Below are positions 35,785 through 45,030 of a stretch of DNA of 64,000 nucleotides, one piece after another. Origin of the DNA: Mesorhizobium ciceri biovar biserrulae WSM1271 (lineage in GTDB: Bacteria; Pseudomonadota; Alphaproteobacteria; Rhizobiales; Rhizobiaceae); the NCBI RefSeq assembly GCF_000185905.1, contig NC_014923.1, positions 5,107,501-5,171,500 on the forward strand. The letters run 5' to 3'. The number at the start of each line of letters is the position of its first letter. The stretch's first letter is position 1. The position numbers and the translations under genes are program-made. The notes under the pieces were generated by a model that was not told the DNA's origin, did no database searches, and was given only the letters and a program-made list of their open reading frames with translations.

Positions 35785-37422
35785 ATGACATCCAGACCTC
35801 TTCATCCGGCGATCGGCACATTTGCGAAAGGCGCGAAGAGCGGCGCGCTTGGCCGCCGCGAGTTCCTGGCGTTGGCCAGCGCCTTCGGCGCCAGCACGGC
35901 GATTGCCTATGGGCTCATCGGTCAACCGGTTCCGGCGCGGGCCGAGGAAGCCGCCCAACCCAGAAAGGGCGGCGTGCTGCGTGTTGCCATGCAGGTGATG
36001 GAGCTGGAAGACCCGCGCAAGTTCAAGGTTTCGCAGATGGGCAACATCGCCATGCAGTTTCTCGAACCGCTGGTGCGCTGGAAGCCGGATTTCACCTTCG
36101 AGCCGGTGCTGCTGCAGAGCTGGGAGATCAATGCGGACGCCACGGAATATGTGCTCAAGGTGCGCCCAGGGGTGAAGTGGTCGAACGGCGACGATTTCAC
36201 CGCCACGGATGTCGCCTTCAACATCACGCGCTGGTGTGAGAAGGATGCCGCCGGCAACTCGATGGCGGGGCGCATGACCGCCCTGATCGATCCCGACACC
36301 AAGGTGGCGCGCACTGGTGCCATCGAGGTTCGCGACGACCACACCCTGGTCCTGAAACTGTCGCAGCCCGACATCACCATTATCCCTGCGATGACCGACT
36401 ACCCGGCATTGATCGTCCACCGCACGTTCAATCCGAAGGCAGCGCCACTGTCGGCCAACCCCGTTTCCACGGGTCCATTCGAGCTTAAAAAACTCGATGT
36501 CGGCGTTGCTGCCTCGGTGCGCAAGCGGCCGGACGGGTCGTGGTGGGGCGGCGAGGTGTTCCTCGACGGCATCGACTGGACCGACTACGGCACCGACTCG
36601 GCCGCCACCGTCTCCGCTTTCGAATCCGGTGAGATCGACCTGAACGGCCAGACGCAGTCCTATGACGTCGCCATGCTCGACAGGCTGGGCCTGAAGAAAA
36701 GCGAGATCGTCACTGCCGCCACCCTGGTCTCGCGCTGCAACGTCAACGCCAAACCCTATGACGACAAGCGCGTGCGCAACGCCATACAGCTTGCGGTCGA
36801 CAACGAAGCGGTGCTGCAACTGGGCGCCGACGGCATGGGCATCGTCGCGCAGAACGATCATGTCGGACCGATGCATCCCGAACACGCCGACCTGCCGCCG
36901 ATCAAACGTGATCCGGCCCGGGCCAGGGCATTGCTCGAGGAAGCCGGCCAGCTCGATTTCGAGTTCGATCTGATCTCGGTCGAAGCCGACTACCGCAAGG
37001 AAAGCTCCGATGCCGTCGCCCAGCAGATGCGCGACGCCGGCTTCAAGGTGAAACGCACCGTCATCCCGGAATCGGCGTTCTGGAACCACTGGACGAAGTA
37101 TCCCTTCGCGACGACCAATTGGAACGCCCGACCGCTCGGCATCCAGACCTATGCGCTTGCCTATCAGACCGGTTCGGCATGGAACGAGACGGGGTTCGCC
37201 GATCCAGACTTCGATGCCAAGGTCCACAAGGCCAATTCCATCGCCGATCCGGAGCAGCGCCGTGTGGTAATGAAGGAACTCCAGGTCATGCTGCAGGATT
37301 CCGGCATCATCGTTCAGCCTTACTGGCGAAAGCTGTTCTGCCATATGAAACCTTCCTTGATGGGCTACCAGATGCACCAGGCCTATGAGCAGGATTTCAC
37401 ACGGGCCTGGCTCGCCGCCTGA
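35785..37422 (+). CDS. ABC transporter substrate-binding protein, family 5, Tat-exported
   Basis: The 545-residue protein begins with a twin-arginine signal (LGRREFLALASAFG then a hydrophobic stretch ending ARAEE). The mature part is a family 5 (dipeptide/oligopeptide/nickel) binding protein: VLKVRPGVKWSNGDDFTATD is the family signature and YDDKRVRNAIQLAVDNEAV a conserved segment. It would bind a peptide or other solute in the periplasm. Unusually, no permease or ATPase genes follow; a strong terminator lies 21 bases after the stop. It must rely on a transporter encoded elsewhere or act as an orphan receptor. Confidence 0.9.
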   Translation: MTSRPLHPAIGTFAKGAKSGALGRREFLALASAFGASTAIAYGLIGQPVPARAEEAAQPRKGGVLRVAMQVMELEDPRKFKVSQMGNIAMQFLEPLVRWKPDFTFEPVLLQSWEINADATEYVLKVRPGVKWSNGDDFTATDVAFNITRWCEKDAAGNSMAGRMTALIDPDTKVARTGAIEVRDDHTLVLKLSQPDITIIPAMTDYPALIVHRTFNPKAAPLSANPVSTGPFELKKLDVGVAASVRKRPDGSWWGGEVFLDGIDWTDYGTDSAATVSAFESGEIDLNGQTQSYDVAMLDRLGLKKSEIVTAATLVSRCNVNAKPYDDKRVRNAIQLAVDNEAVLQLGADGMGIVAQNDHVGPMHPEHADLPPIKRDPARARALLEEAGQLDFEFDLISVEADYRKESSDAVAQQMRDAGFKVKRTVIPESAFWNHWTKYPFATTNWNARPLGIQTYALAYQTGSAWNETGFADPDFDAKVHKANSIADPEQRRVVMKELQVMLQDSGIIVQPYWRKLFCHMKPSLMGYQMHQAYEQDFTRAWLAA

Positions 37423-37442
37423 TCGCGGACGACCCCTCCGAC

Positions 37443-37470
37443 AGGGCGGCGCATTTTCCGGCGCCGCCCT
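37443..37470 (+). terminator. Terminator after the substrate-binding protein gene
   Basis: A perfect 10-bp stem (AGGGCGGCGC / GCGCCGCCCT) with an 8-base loop lies 21 bases after the stop codon. Confidence 0.75.
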
Positions 37471-37471
37471 C

Positions 37472-37575
37472 AGAGCAGTTCACCGTTTCACGGAAACGGC
37501 GAGCTGCTCTAACTCTTTGTTTTGAGGCAATTTTGGCCGGAAAACCGCTTCACACTTTTCCTAGAATTGCTCTGG
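37472..37575. repeat. Dispersed palindromic repeat element of rhizobial type
   Basis: The first part (37472-37510) is a 39-base imperfect palindrome, AGAGCAG...CCGTTTC acg GAAACGG...CTGCTCT. The second part (about 37540-37575) contains AAAACCGCTTCACACTTTTC and AGAATTGCTCT. A variant of the second part recurs at 41395-41432. Such units are scattered in intergenic regions of rhizobial genomes. Confidence 0.7.
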
Positions 37576-38183
37576 CCTGCTCACCGGGGACGTTGCGCCG
37601 AAGCGTCGGCCTCAAGGGCGTTCGAGGGGCAGTGCGGGCTTTGTATCGGGCATGATGCGCAGATGCGCCCACACATGCCCTGCCTTGTCAGGTCGGCCGG
37701 GATTGCAGGCCGCCACACCGGACCGGCTGGCACATCAAGTGTGTGAAACATTCTGGTTTCTGCCTCTGTCATCATCTAGCTCCGGTTCATGGCTGGAGCT
37801 TACTTTTGACTGGGGGAAGCGAAACCCGCTTTCCCGGGCAACGACCTTCCCGAGAACCGGGAGAATTCGTGCTCTTGGTGCCGAGAGGGACCCGAAGCAG
37901 CAAGACGACCGCATGAGCGGTCTGCCGCACCGGGTGCTATTGCCGGATCTCGACAGGTCTCTGCCGCTCAGTTGAAGTGAATTCGCCTGCCTATTGTGCG
38001 GAACTCTAGCCTGTCTTGGACGTTAGACCCGCCGTCTGAAAGATATTTCCTACCGACGCGATAGGCAGTATTACGAAGCGGGTGGGACGCCCCGAGCCAC
38101 ACGGCCTGTCGGATATGAAGCAATTTTGCGGTTGAGATCGCGGAACATGCAGCGTTATTTCCATCCGATCTGGAGATCTTAAA
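37576..38183. other. Long gap without a convincing gene; two adjacent hairpins
   Basis: About 600 bases between the repeat and the polysialyltransferase-like gene show only weak, mutually overlapping open frames. Around 37814-37863 there are two successive hairpins: an 8-bp bulged stem GGGAAGCG/CGCTTTCCC and a 6-bp stem around cccgagaaccggg. A small RNA is possible, but nothing else supports it. Confidence 0.3.
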
Positions 38184-39386
38184 TTGCCAGCTCGAATATG
38201 CTGCGTCTTTGGCAGCTGGCAATTGCTCAGCCTGGTTGCCTCACTTCGCCAATCAACAATGGATGGAAGCTCCCCGGCGGATCAGGAGCATGAGGACTAT
38301 CTCCTGCTTTATGAAACGGCCGGCGTTTCCGAGCATTTCAAGACCGGTCTTGCTGAACTTGCGTCTAAAGTATGGACCTGGAGACGGATCATATGGGCGT
38401 ACGACCTTCTGACGTCCGAGCGTAAATATGGGCAACTGCAAATTTTCCGGATCCATCGTCTGATCCGAGACACAATTGGTCTCGACGCGAGTTCCGTAGC
38501 TGAAATCTGGGCCTGCTTCGTTAACCGGCCGTCGGAAAAAATACTGCTGGATTCATACCCTGAAGCCAAGATCGTTTTGTATGAGGATGGCTTGACGTCA
38601 TACCTTCCATTCGAGATGGCAACCATGTCACGGCCGCCGGGCACAAGGTTTCGACGACGCATCACCGCGGTCTTGATTGCAGGACTCTCTACAATTTCAC
38701 CGGCGTTCCGATTGAGGAAAGCGGCCGACAGGATAGAAAGACACCATCTGAGACGGGTGACGAAGTTTTATTCTTTGCTTCACGAAATCCCCATTCACGA
38801 TGCACTGGAGAACGTACCAAGATTTCAGGTCGGCGCTTCGCTGATGCGCGACGTAATAGGTGAAGCCTGCAGGGATGCGCTTTCCGGCGGCGATGAACAT
38901 TGCCGTGCGTCAGCCAACCCACGGATCCTGCTGCTCGGCCAGGCATTGTCGCGAAACCGCATAATGTCGTACGCGCAAGAGGCGGCGATCTATAGACGAA
39001 TTGCGGAGCAGATCGTCGAGAGGGGATACGACGTCGTCTGGAAGGAACATCCCAGAATAAGCAAGCCCTTCTTCCCCGAATTGCTGGATGCAGTTGGCAA
39101 TGTGACGGCCGACGCCAACACCAGGATCATGGAAGCTAACCTGCCACACATATATCCGATAGAGCTTGTCGTATCCCGAATGAACATCGTTGGCTGCGTC
39201 TCCGGCACGTCAGCTGCCCTTCTTTACCTGAAGTGGCTTTACGGCATCAAAACATACACATTTGCGGAAACCCTGGTCCCCCTCATGACTGGCGCGGATA
39301 TTCTAATGAGCGAAATGGTAAAAGCCCATGCGGAGCCCTTTTCAACGCTCCAATCTTTGAACGAGACGCAGAAAGGGATCCGTTGA
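38184..39386 (+). CDS. Polysialyltransferase-like / GT52-related protein
   Basis: The 400-residue protein begins at a TTG with GGAG eight bases upstream; the N-terminus ICCVFGSWQLLSLVASLRQS resembles the opening strand-helix of sialyltransferase-like families (TPLQLLNA type). Later segments ILLLGQALSRN, YDVVWKEHPR and VVSRMNIVGCVSGTSAALLY fit the alpha-2,8-polysialyltransferase (PF07388) pattern of a GT-B fold with a nucleotide-sugar site near the C-terminal half. The family call is from pattern only. It may transfer a sialic or related nonulosonic acid to a surface glycan, but no CMP-sugar synthesis genes are in the window. Confidence 0.55.
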   Translation: MPARICCVFGSWQLLSLVASLRQSTMDGSSPADQEHEDYLLLYETAGVSEHFKTGLAELASKVWTWRRIIWAYDLLTSERKYGQLQIFRIHRLIRDTIGLDASSVAEIWACFVNRPSEKILLDSYPEAKIVLYEDGLTSYLPFEMATMSRPPGTRFRRRITAVLIAGLSTISPAFRLRKAADRIERHHLRRVTKFYSLLHEIPIHDALENVPRFQVGASLMRDVIGEACRDALSGGDEHCRASANPRILLLGQALSRNRIMSYAQEAAIYRRIAEQIVERGYDVVWKEHPRISKPFFPELLDAVGNVTADANTRIMEANLPHIYPIELVVSRMNIVGCVSGTSAALLYLKWLYGIKTYTFAETLVPLMTGADILMSEMVKAHAEPFSTLQSLNETQKGIR

Positions 39387-39461
39387 AAGGCGGTAACCCG
39401 AACAGGTTGAACACGATCCTCGCTGTCCAAATTCGGACAAACTCGATCTGGGACACCATCG

Positions 39462-40343
39462 ATGTCAAAGCCGCTTTCAGTCCTTCAACGAGCCACCAAG
39501 GCCGACGTTCGATCGGAGCCGTTTCCACACATCATCCTGCCTGACGCCCTTCCCCTCGATCTCTACCAGGAATTGGCCGGCACGTTTCCCGCTCCGGAAA
39601 CGCTCGAAATCGATACACGCCGCAACAACACCAGGTGGGATTATGAGGCCCACCGCGTTCGGTCGAACGAAGCCGTGCCGCAAATATGGCGCGATTTTAT
39701 CGCCTACCATGTATCGCAAGCATTTTTCGGCGAGGTCGCCGACCTGTTCTATGACGATATTCACAAGCTTTACCCTGATTATTACCCCAATTATGAACGC
39801 CTCAAGAATATGAAAGCGGGCATCAGGTTTAGTGACACCTATGCAACACGCGACATACTGATGGATGCGATGCTCAGCGGGAACACGCCGGTGACCAATG
39901 CCGGCTCGGTGCGGACAAGCCACATCGACAATGGCGACAAGCTATTTTCTGGCCTGTTTTATATGAGGCCGGAAGATTATGATGCCGTTGGCGGGGACCT
40001 GACAATTAGTCGTTTCCAGTCCAAATACGCCACGCTGAAAGCCAAAGCGACACTCTTCAATGATGCCTATGTCGACGACACCCATTTGGAATGCGTCGAA
40101 ACAGTTCAATACGACAAGAACATTCTTGTATTGTTCATCAACTCGATTGAATCGGTCCACGGCGTCACAGTCCGCCAACCCACCAACAAATCCCGGCTTT
40201 TCGTCAATCTGGTTGGAGAAGTCGAAAAGCCATTCTACATCAAAGGAAAAAAGATACGGCCGCGCTACGTCCCGGCGCATCAAAATCAGGATGAGGCGGA
40301 ACAGACCTGGCTGAAAAAGCTCAAGCAAAAATTGCGGCTTTAG
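39462..40343 (+). CDS. 2-oxoglutarate/Fe(II) oxygenase-like protein
   Basis: In this 293-residue protein, residues 140-250 contain RTSHIDNGDKLFSGLFYM (HxD metal site) and ESVHGVTVRQPTNKSRLFVN (distal His and Arg), the facial triad and cosubstrate Arg of 2OG oxygenases. The N-terminal part (FPHIILPDALPLDLYQELA) resembles those found in polysaccharide and sulfotransferase clusters. It lies 75 bases after the polysialyltransferase-like gene on the same strand, so they may form an operon. Substrate is unknown. Confidence 0.7.
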   Translation: MSKPLSVLQRATKADVRSEPFPHIILPDALPLDLYQELAGTFPAPETLEIDTRRNNTRWDYEAHRVRSNEAVPQIWRDFIAYHVSQAFFGEVADLFYDDIHKLYPDYYPNYERLKNMKAGIRFSDTYATRDILMDAMLSGNTPVTNAGSVRTSHIDNGDKLFSGLFYMRPEDYDAVGGDLTISRFQSKYATLKAKATLFNDAYVDDTHLECVETVQYDKNILVLFINSIESVHGVTVRQPTNKSRLFVNLVGEVEKPFYIKGKKIRPRYVPAHQNQDEAEQTWLKKLKQKLRL

Positions 40344-40435
40344 AAGAACAACGCCGTCGATCCGAGTTTCAGCCTGAACTGCCAATACCGAGCCGGATTC
40401 GACTTTCCCGGCGGCTAGGCAAAGATTGGAACAGA

Positions 40436-40804
40436 ATGAGATTTTATCCAGCCGTCGAACGGATCGCCTTTTTCGCCACGCTTGCCGCTGTTCTTGCCCT
40501 TGCACTGCTGCCTATACCCCGACTTGAAGAGTACGGGATCGATATCGGTTTCCGTTCCGACAAGCTGAACCACGCCAGCGCCTTTGCCGTCATGACTTTC
40601 CTTGGAGGGCTCGGCTGGCCCGATCGAAAAGCAAGACTAATCGTCTTCCTGGCCATGATTGGAGCGGCGATCGAGGTCCTGCAGGGCACGGCGCTGATAC
40701 GGCGCGATCTGGATGTGTTCGACTGGTTTGCCGATTGCGCCGGCATCGCATGTGGCCTCGTGGCCGTGATCTGTGTGAACTGGATCTTGCGGCGCAGAGG
40801 TTGA
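40436..40804 (+). CDS. VanZ-like small membrane protein
   Basis: The 122-residue protein has about four membrane segments. The pattern DKLNHASAFAVMTFLGGLGW followed by GAAIEVLQG and RRDLDVFDWFADCAGIACG is the VanZ-like signature (conserved D-x-x-N/H, E-x-x-Q and R-D...D-x-x-A-N/D motifs). The biochemical role of VanZ-like proteins is not established. It is the third gene of the 38184-40804 run, 92 bases downstream of the oxygenase gene. Confidence 0.8.
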   Translation: MRFYPAVERIAFFATLAAVLALALLPIPRLEEYGIDIGFRSDKLNHASAFAVMTFLGGLGWPDRKARLIVFLAMIGAAIEVLQGTALIRRDLDVFDWFADCAGIACGLVAVICVNWILRRRG

Positions 40805-40878
40805 GCCCGCTCTCAAGCCTTATCTGCACGGCGCCGATAGCCACAGGAGTTCGCCCTCGGCTCCATTGACTCAGCGAA

Positions 40879-40899
40879 ATCGGATTGCAACGATCCGAT
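40879..40899. terminator. Hairpin downstream of the VanZ-like gene
   Basis: A perfect 7-bp stem ATCGGAT/ATCCGAT with a 7-base loop lies 75 bases after the stop; a T-run follows only 15 bases later, so the terminator role is tentative. Confidence 0.35.
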
Positions 40900-40984
40900 C
40901 CGAGAGTGAGCGATTTTTCTAACTTGGCCGGACAGATATTTTGGGCGCGGCACCCAGGAAGTGCGCCATCAGTATTGAGGGACG

Positions 40985-41200
40985 ATGACGATCAAGATCA
41001 GGCTTCCGGGCGGTGTATTGAAGGTCAAGCAACGTTATGAGTTGCGGCGGCGAGAGTACAAGGGCGAAGTCCCGGTCTGGCAGTTTGGCAAATATTTCGT
41101 CATCTGGTGGCCCAGTACAATTCCTGATCGCCCCTCCAGGAGCTCGAATACTGATGAGGAACTTGAAATGAATCTTCCATCGTCTGGAGAAAGCACGTAA
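40985..41200 (+). CDS. Small basic protein with RLPGG...LKVK motif, copy 1
   Basis: The 71-residue protein begins TIKIRLPGGVLKVKQRYELR and continues with a short beta-like core (VPVWQFGKYFVIWWP), then a polar tail. A second, shorter protein with the same N-terminal plan starts 13 bases downstream, so the two are tandem paralogues. There is no signal peptide and no recognised family. The shared core probably forms a small beta sheet; any binding role is speculative. Confidence 0.55.
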   Translation: MTIKIRLPGGVLKVKQRYELRRREYKGEVPVWQFGKYFVIWWPSTIPDRPSRSSNTDEELEMNLPSSGEST

Positions 41201-41212
41201 GCTCTATGCATC

Positions 41213-41380
41213 ATGGCTTTGCGAATCAGATTGCCGGGGGGCACACTGAAGGTGAAGACCTACCGGGAACTGCGTGATCGCGAGCGGGATCACAGGGTGC
41301 CTGTGCTGAAACTGGGCTCGCTCTATTTCGTCTGGTCCCCGGCCAAACATCATTCGCACAGGCACAGTCCGCGGCCCTGA
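41213..41380 (+). CDS. Small basic protein with RLPGG...LKVK motif, copy 2
   Basis: This 55-residue frame encodes ALRIRLPGGTLKVKTYRELR followed by VPVLKLGSLYFVWSP and a His-rich tail (HHSHRHSPRP). It aligns end to end with the first copy over about 43 residues, keeping RLPGG, LKVK, YREL/YELR, VPV, LG/FG and WxP. Conservation of residues despite base changes argues for selection and a genuine gene. Confidence 0.55.
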   Translation: MALRIRLPGGTLKVKTYRELRDRERDHRVPVLKLGSLYFVWSPAKHHSHRHSPRP

Positions 41381-41394
41381 CATTTTTTGCCGAG

Positions 41395-41432
41395 CGAGAA
41401 CCGCTTGCACCCTTTTCCTGAAATTGCTCCGG
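41395..41432. repeat. Partial copy of the dispersed repeat
   Basis: The segment aaccgcttgcacccttttcc then tgaaattgctccgg matches the second half of the element at 37540-37575 with a few changes. It lies in the 83-base gap between the convergent small gene and smc. Confidence 0.6.
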
Positions 41433-41463
41433 TGCGGCCCATTCCAGCCAGCGCTGACCTGGG

Positions 41464-44400
41464 TCAGCTTGCCTCGCGCATGGCCTCGGCCGCCTGCAGG
41501 TCGACCGACACCAATTGGCTGACGCCCTGTTCGGCCATGGTGACGCCGAACAGCCGGTTCATGCGCGCCATGGTGATGGGATTGTGGGTGATGATGACGA
41601 AGCGCGTCTCGGTGGTGGCGGCCATTTCGTCCATCAGGTTGCAGAAGCGCTCGACATTGTGGTCGTCGAGCGGGGCGTCGACTTCGTCGAGCACGCAGAT
41701 CGGCGCCGGATTGGTCAGGAACACCGCGAAGATCAGCGACATCGCCGTCAACGCCTGCTCGCCGCCCGACAGCAGCGTCATGGTCTGCGGCTTCTTGCCG
41801 GGCGGGCGGGCCAGGATTTCGAGGCCGGCCTCGAGCGGATCGTCGGATTCGATCAGCTGCAATTCCGCCGTGCCGCCGCCGAACAGATGCGAGAACAGCC
41901 GCTGGAAATGGCCGTTGACGACATCGAAGGCGGCAAGCAGCCGCTCGCGGCCTTCGCGGTTGAGGCTCTGGATCGCCTGCCTGAGCTTGCGGATCGCCTC
42001 GATGATGTCCTCGCGCTCCGACACGATCGCCTCCAGCCGGTCGGAAAGCTCCTTCTGCTCTTCCTCTGCGCGCAGATTGACGGCGCCCAGCCGTTCGCGC
42101 TCGATCTTCAGCCGGTCCAGCTGACGCTCGATCTCGGGCATCTCAGGCATCGGGCTGTCAGCCTCCAGACCGGTATGGCGAATAACCACATGCGGCGGTG
42201 TGTTCAGCGTTTCCTGGATGCGCGCCTCGACCTCCAGCCGGCGTTCGTCGGCCGCGGTCAGCCGCTCTTCGGCGCGAACGCGGCTCTCGCGCGCCTCAGC
42301 CAGGAACTGGATGGCGCCGGTGGCGGCCTTGTCCAGTTCGGATTGCCGGTTCTCCGCTTCCTGCAGACGGTCGGCCGCCGCCTTGCGCAAGGTTTCGGCC
42401 TCGGTGAGCTGCGACAGCAGGGCGCGCCGCTTGGCGTCGATTTCATCGGGCGCATCCGCCAGCCGCTCGCGTTCGGCCTCGGCCTCGGCCTTGCGTTCGC
42501 CAAGCGAGGCGATCTGCGTCGAGGCGTTTTCGGCCCGCTCCAGCCAATTGCTGCGTTCGGCGCCAATGGCATCGAGCCGGCGCGCGCGCGCCTCGGCTTC
42601 GCGGCGCAGCCCCTCATGCACCGCACGCGCATCGGCAAGCGCGGCGCGGTCGCGGGCGACATTGGCCGAGGACTGTTCGAGCTGCAATTGCAGATCGCCA
42701 AGATCGGGCGCGTCCTGCAGCAGCATTTCCGCCTCGGCGAAGGCGGCCGAAATCTCCTCATGGCTGTCGACGATGCGGGCGCGCGCTTCATCGAGTGCTG
42801 CGCGCCGGCTCTGCAATTCGCCGCCGGCCCTCTCGGCCTCAGCCAGTGCATTGCGGGCGGCGTCCAGCCGATGCTGTGCGTCACGACCGGCCTGGCGCGT
42901 GTTGCGCTCGGCCTCGCTTGCCAGGCGGAGCGCCTGTTCGGCCTCTCCCAGCGCCTCCTCGGCCTGGCGCAGGACGAGCGTCGCCTGTATCGCCTCGGCA
43001 TCGAGCTCAGCCAGCCGGTTCTTCTGCGCCAGCCGTTGCGCCGCGGCGGTCGGCGCGTCGGCACTGGCGGTAAAGCCGTCCCAGCGCCACAGCGCGCCCT
43101 CGCGGCTGACCAGCCGCTGGCCGGGAGCAAGCAGCGGCTGCAACCGGCGGCCATCGCCGGCGGCATCGACGATACCGATCTGCGCCAGGCGGCGGGCGAG
43201 CTGTGCCGGCGCGTGGACCACGCTGGCCAGGCTCTTCACGCCTTCCGGCAGAGCCGCGTCGCCGGGTTGGATCGCGCCTTCGCCCCAATGCACCGGCGCG
43301 CTGCGGTCGAGCGGCACGTCGAGGTCTTCGCCAAGGGCTGCACCCAGCGCCGTTTCGAAACCGCGATCGACGCTGATCTGCTCCAGCACGGCCGGGAAGA
43401 GATCGCCGCTGGCGGCATTGAGGATTTTTGCCAGCGTGCGCGCTTCGGTTTCGATCCTTGCCAGCTCGGCCCTGGCATCCTGAAGCGGTGGCCGGGCAGC
43501 GCTTTCGGCAGCGCGGGCATCGATGACCGACTGCTCGGCCTCGGACACGGCAGCCTCGGCCTCCTCCAGCAGCGCCATGGCCTGTTCGACCAGCACCCGC
43601 TTCTCGGCCGGATCGGGCAGGCCAGCGACCTTGGAGAGTATCTCCGACAATTCCCGGTCGACATCGGCAAGCTGACGCGCGAAGCGGTCGCGGCGCTCGG
43701 CGGTATCGCGCAGCGTCCGTTCGATCTGGTTGCGCGAGGCGGCAGCCTCGGCCCGCTCGGCAGTCAGCGCGGCGAGTTTGGCTTCGCTTTGTGAAAGCGT
43801 AGATGCCGCTTGTTCGAAAGCCGCGCGGGTGGTGGCCTCGCGCTCGGCGGCACCAGCATTTTCCGAATTGAGTGCCGCCTCTTCGGCGCGCAGGCGCTCG
43901 AGAATGTCCGCGTTGTCGCGGACCATGCGCTCCTCACGCGCGATATCGCCGTCGAGCTGCTGCAGCCGGCGCTCGAGTTCGCTCTGACGGGCGCGGATGC
44001 GGCCGGCTTCCTCTTCGATCTGCGACTTGGCGATCGAGAGGCGCTGGAAGGCAGCGGCGGCGGCGGCTTCCGCGTCGCGCAGGTCCGGCAGCCGATGGGC
44101 GCCTATGCCTTGCTCCCTGGCGGCGGCCATCTGGGCCGCGGCGCGGTCGCCGACCAGTGCCGTGGCAACCGCCAGCGCCGATCGCGCCTCGCCTTCCTGG
44201 GTTTTGGCCAGCGTCCAGCGCAGATGCAACAGCGTCGCTTCTGCCTTGCGGATATCGGCCGACAGGTTCTTGAAGCGGGACGCCTGGCGCGCCTGGCGCT
44301 TCAGGCTTTCGATCTGGCTTTCCAGCTCGCCGACGACGTCGTCCAGCCGTTCCAGGTTCTGTTCGGCCGCCTTCAGCCGCAGTTCTGCCTCGTGGCGGCG

Positions 44401-44925
44401 GGTGTGCAGGCCGGAAATGCCTGCCGCCTCTTCGAGCAGGGCGCGGCGTGCCTGGGGCTTGGCCTGGATCAGTTCGCCGATGCGGCCCTGGCCGACCATC
44501 GACGGCGAACGCGCACCGGTCGACTGGTCGGCGAACAGAAGCTGCACGTCCTTGGCGCGGGCCTCCTTGCCGTTGATACGGTAAAGCGAACCGGCCTCGC
44601 GCTCGATGCGGCGCGACACCTGCAGTTCGTCGGCATCGTTGAAGGCAGCGGGCGCCGAGCGGTCGCTGTTGTCGAGGAAGAGCGTCACTTCGGCGGTGTT
44701 GCGCGCCGGACGCGTGCCCGAGCCGGAGAAGATGACGTCGTCCATGCCGGACGCGCGCATATTCTTGTAGGAGCTTTCGCCCATCACCCAGCGCAACGCC
44801 TCGACAAGGTTCGACTTGCCGCAGCCATTGGGCCCGACAATGCCGGTCAGGCCGCGTTCGATGACGAACTCGCCAGGCTCGACGAAAGATTTGAAACCAA
44901 GGAGGCGAAGGCGCGAAAACTTCAT
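41464..44925 (-). CDS. smc: Chromosome segregation protein SMC
   Basis: This 1153-residue SMC ATPase has an N-terminal Walker A GPNGCGKSNLVEALRW (about residues 31-46), long coiled coils, a globular hinge around residues 510-640, a second coiled coil, and a C-terminal head with signature LLSGGEQALTAMSL and Walker B ICVLDEVDAPLDDHN. It compacts and segregates the chromosome with ScpAB. The alphaproteobacterial order mutY / DUF721 / DsbA-like / smc is present. The long antisense frames across this gene are coding shadows. Confidence 0.97.
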   Translation of the reverse strand: MKFSRLRLLGFKSFVEPGEFVIERGLTGIVGPNGCGKSNLVEALRWVMGESSYKNMRASGMDDVIFSGSGTRPARNTAEVTLFLDNSDRSAPAAFNDADELQVSRRIEREAGSLYRINGKEARAKDVQLLFADQSTGARSPSMVGQGRIGELIQAKPQARRALLEEAAGISGLHTRRHEAELRLKAAEQNLERLDDVVGELESQIESLKRQARQASRFKNLSADIRKAEATLLHLRWTLAKTQEGEARSALAVATALVGDRAAAQMAAAREQGIGAHRLPDLRDAEAAAAAAFQRLSIAKSQIEEEAGRIRARQSELERRLQQLDGDIAREERMVRDNADILERLRAEEAALNSENAGAAEREATTRAAFEQAASTLSQSEAKLAALTAERAEAAASRNQIERTLRDTAERRDRFARQLADVDRELSEILSKVAGLPDPAEKRVLVEQAMALLEEAEAAVSEAEQSVIDARAAESAARPPLQDARAELARIETEARTLAKILNAASGDLFPAVLEQISVDRGFETALGAALGEDLDVPLDRSAPVHWGEGAIQPGDAALPEGVKSLASVVHAPAQLARRLAQIGIVDAAGDGRRLQPLLAPGQRLVSREGALWRWDGFTASADAPTAAAQRLAQKNRLAELDAEAIQATLVLRQAEEALGEAEQALRLASEAERNTRQAGRDAQHRLDAARNALAEAERAGGELQSRRAALDEARARIVDSHEEISAAFAEAEMLLQDAPDLGDLQLQLEQSSANVARDRAALADARAVHEGLRREAEARARRLDAIGAERSNWLERAENASTQIASLGERKAEAEAERERLADAPDEIDAKRRALLSQLTEAETLRKAAADRLQEAENRQSELDKAATGAIQFLAEARESRVRAEERLTAADERRLEVEARIQETLNTPPHVVIRHTGLEADSPMPEMPEIERQLDRLKIERERLGAVNLRAEEEQKELSDRLEAIVSEREDIIEAIRKLRQAIQSLNREGRERLLAAFDVVNGHFQRLFSHLFGGGTAELQLIESDDPLEAGLEILARPPGKKPQTMTLLSGGEQALTAMSLIFAVFLTNPAPICVLDEVDAPLDDHNVERFCNLMDEMAATTETRFVIITHNPITMARMNRLFGVTMAEQGVSQLVSVDLQAAEAMREAS

Positions 44926-45030
44926 TCGCGCCGCCCGCTAAGCGGATTTCCGTGGTTTTGCGAAAGGAATTCGCAGCACAACGAGAAGCCGCGCACGCCG
45001 AAGCGCCGCCGCCTCAGGGCTGACTGGACG

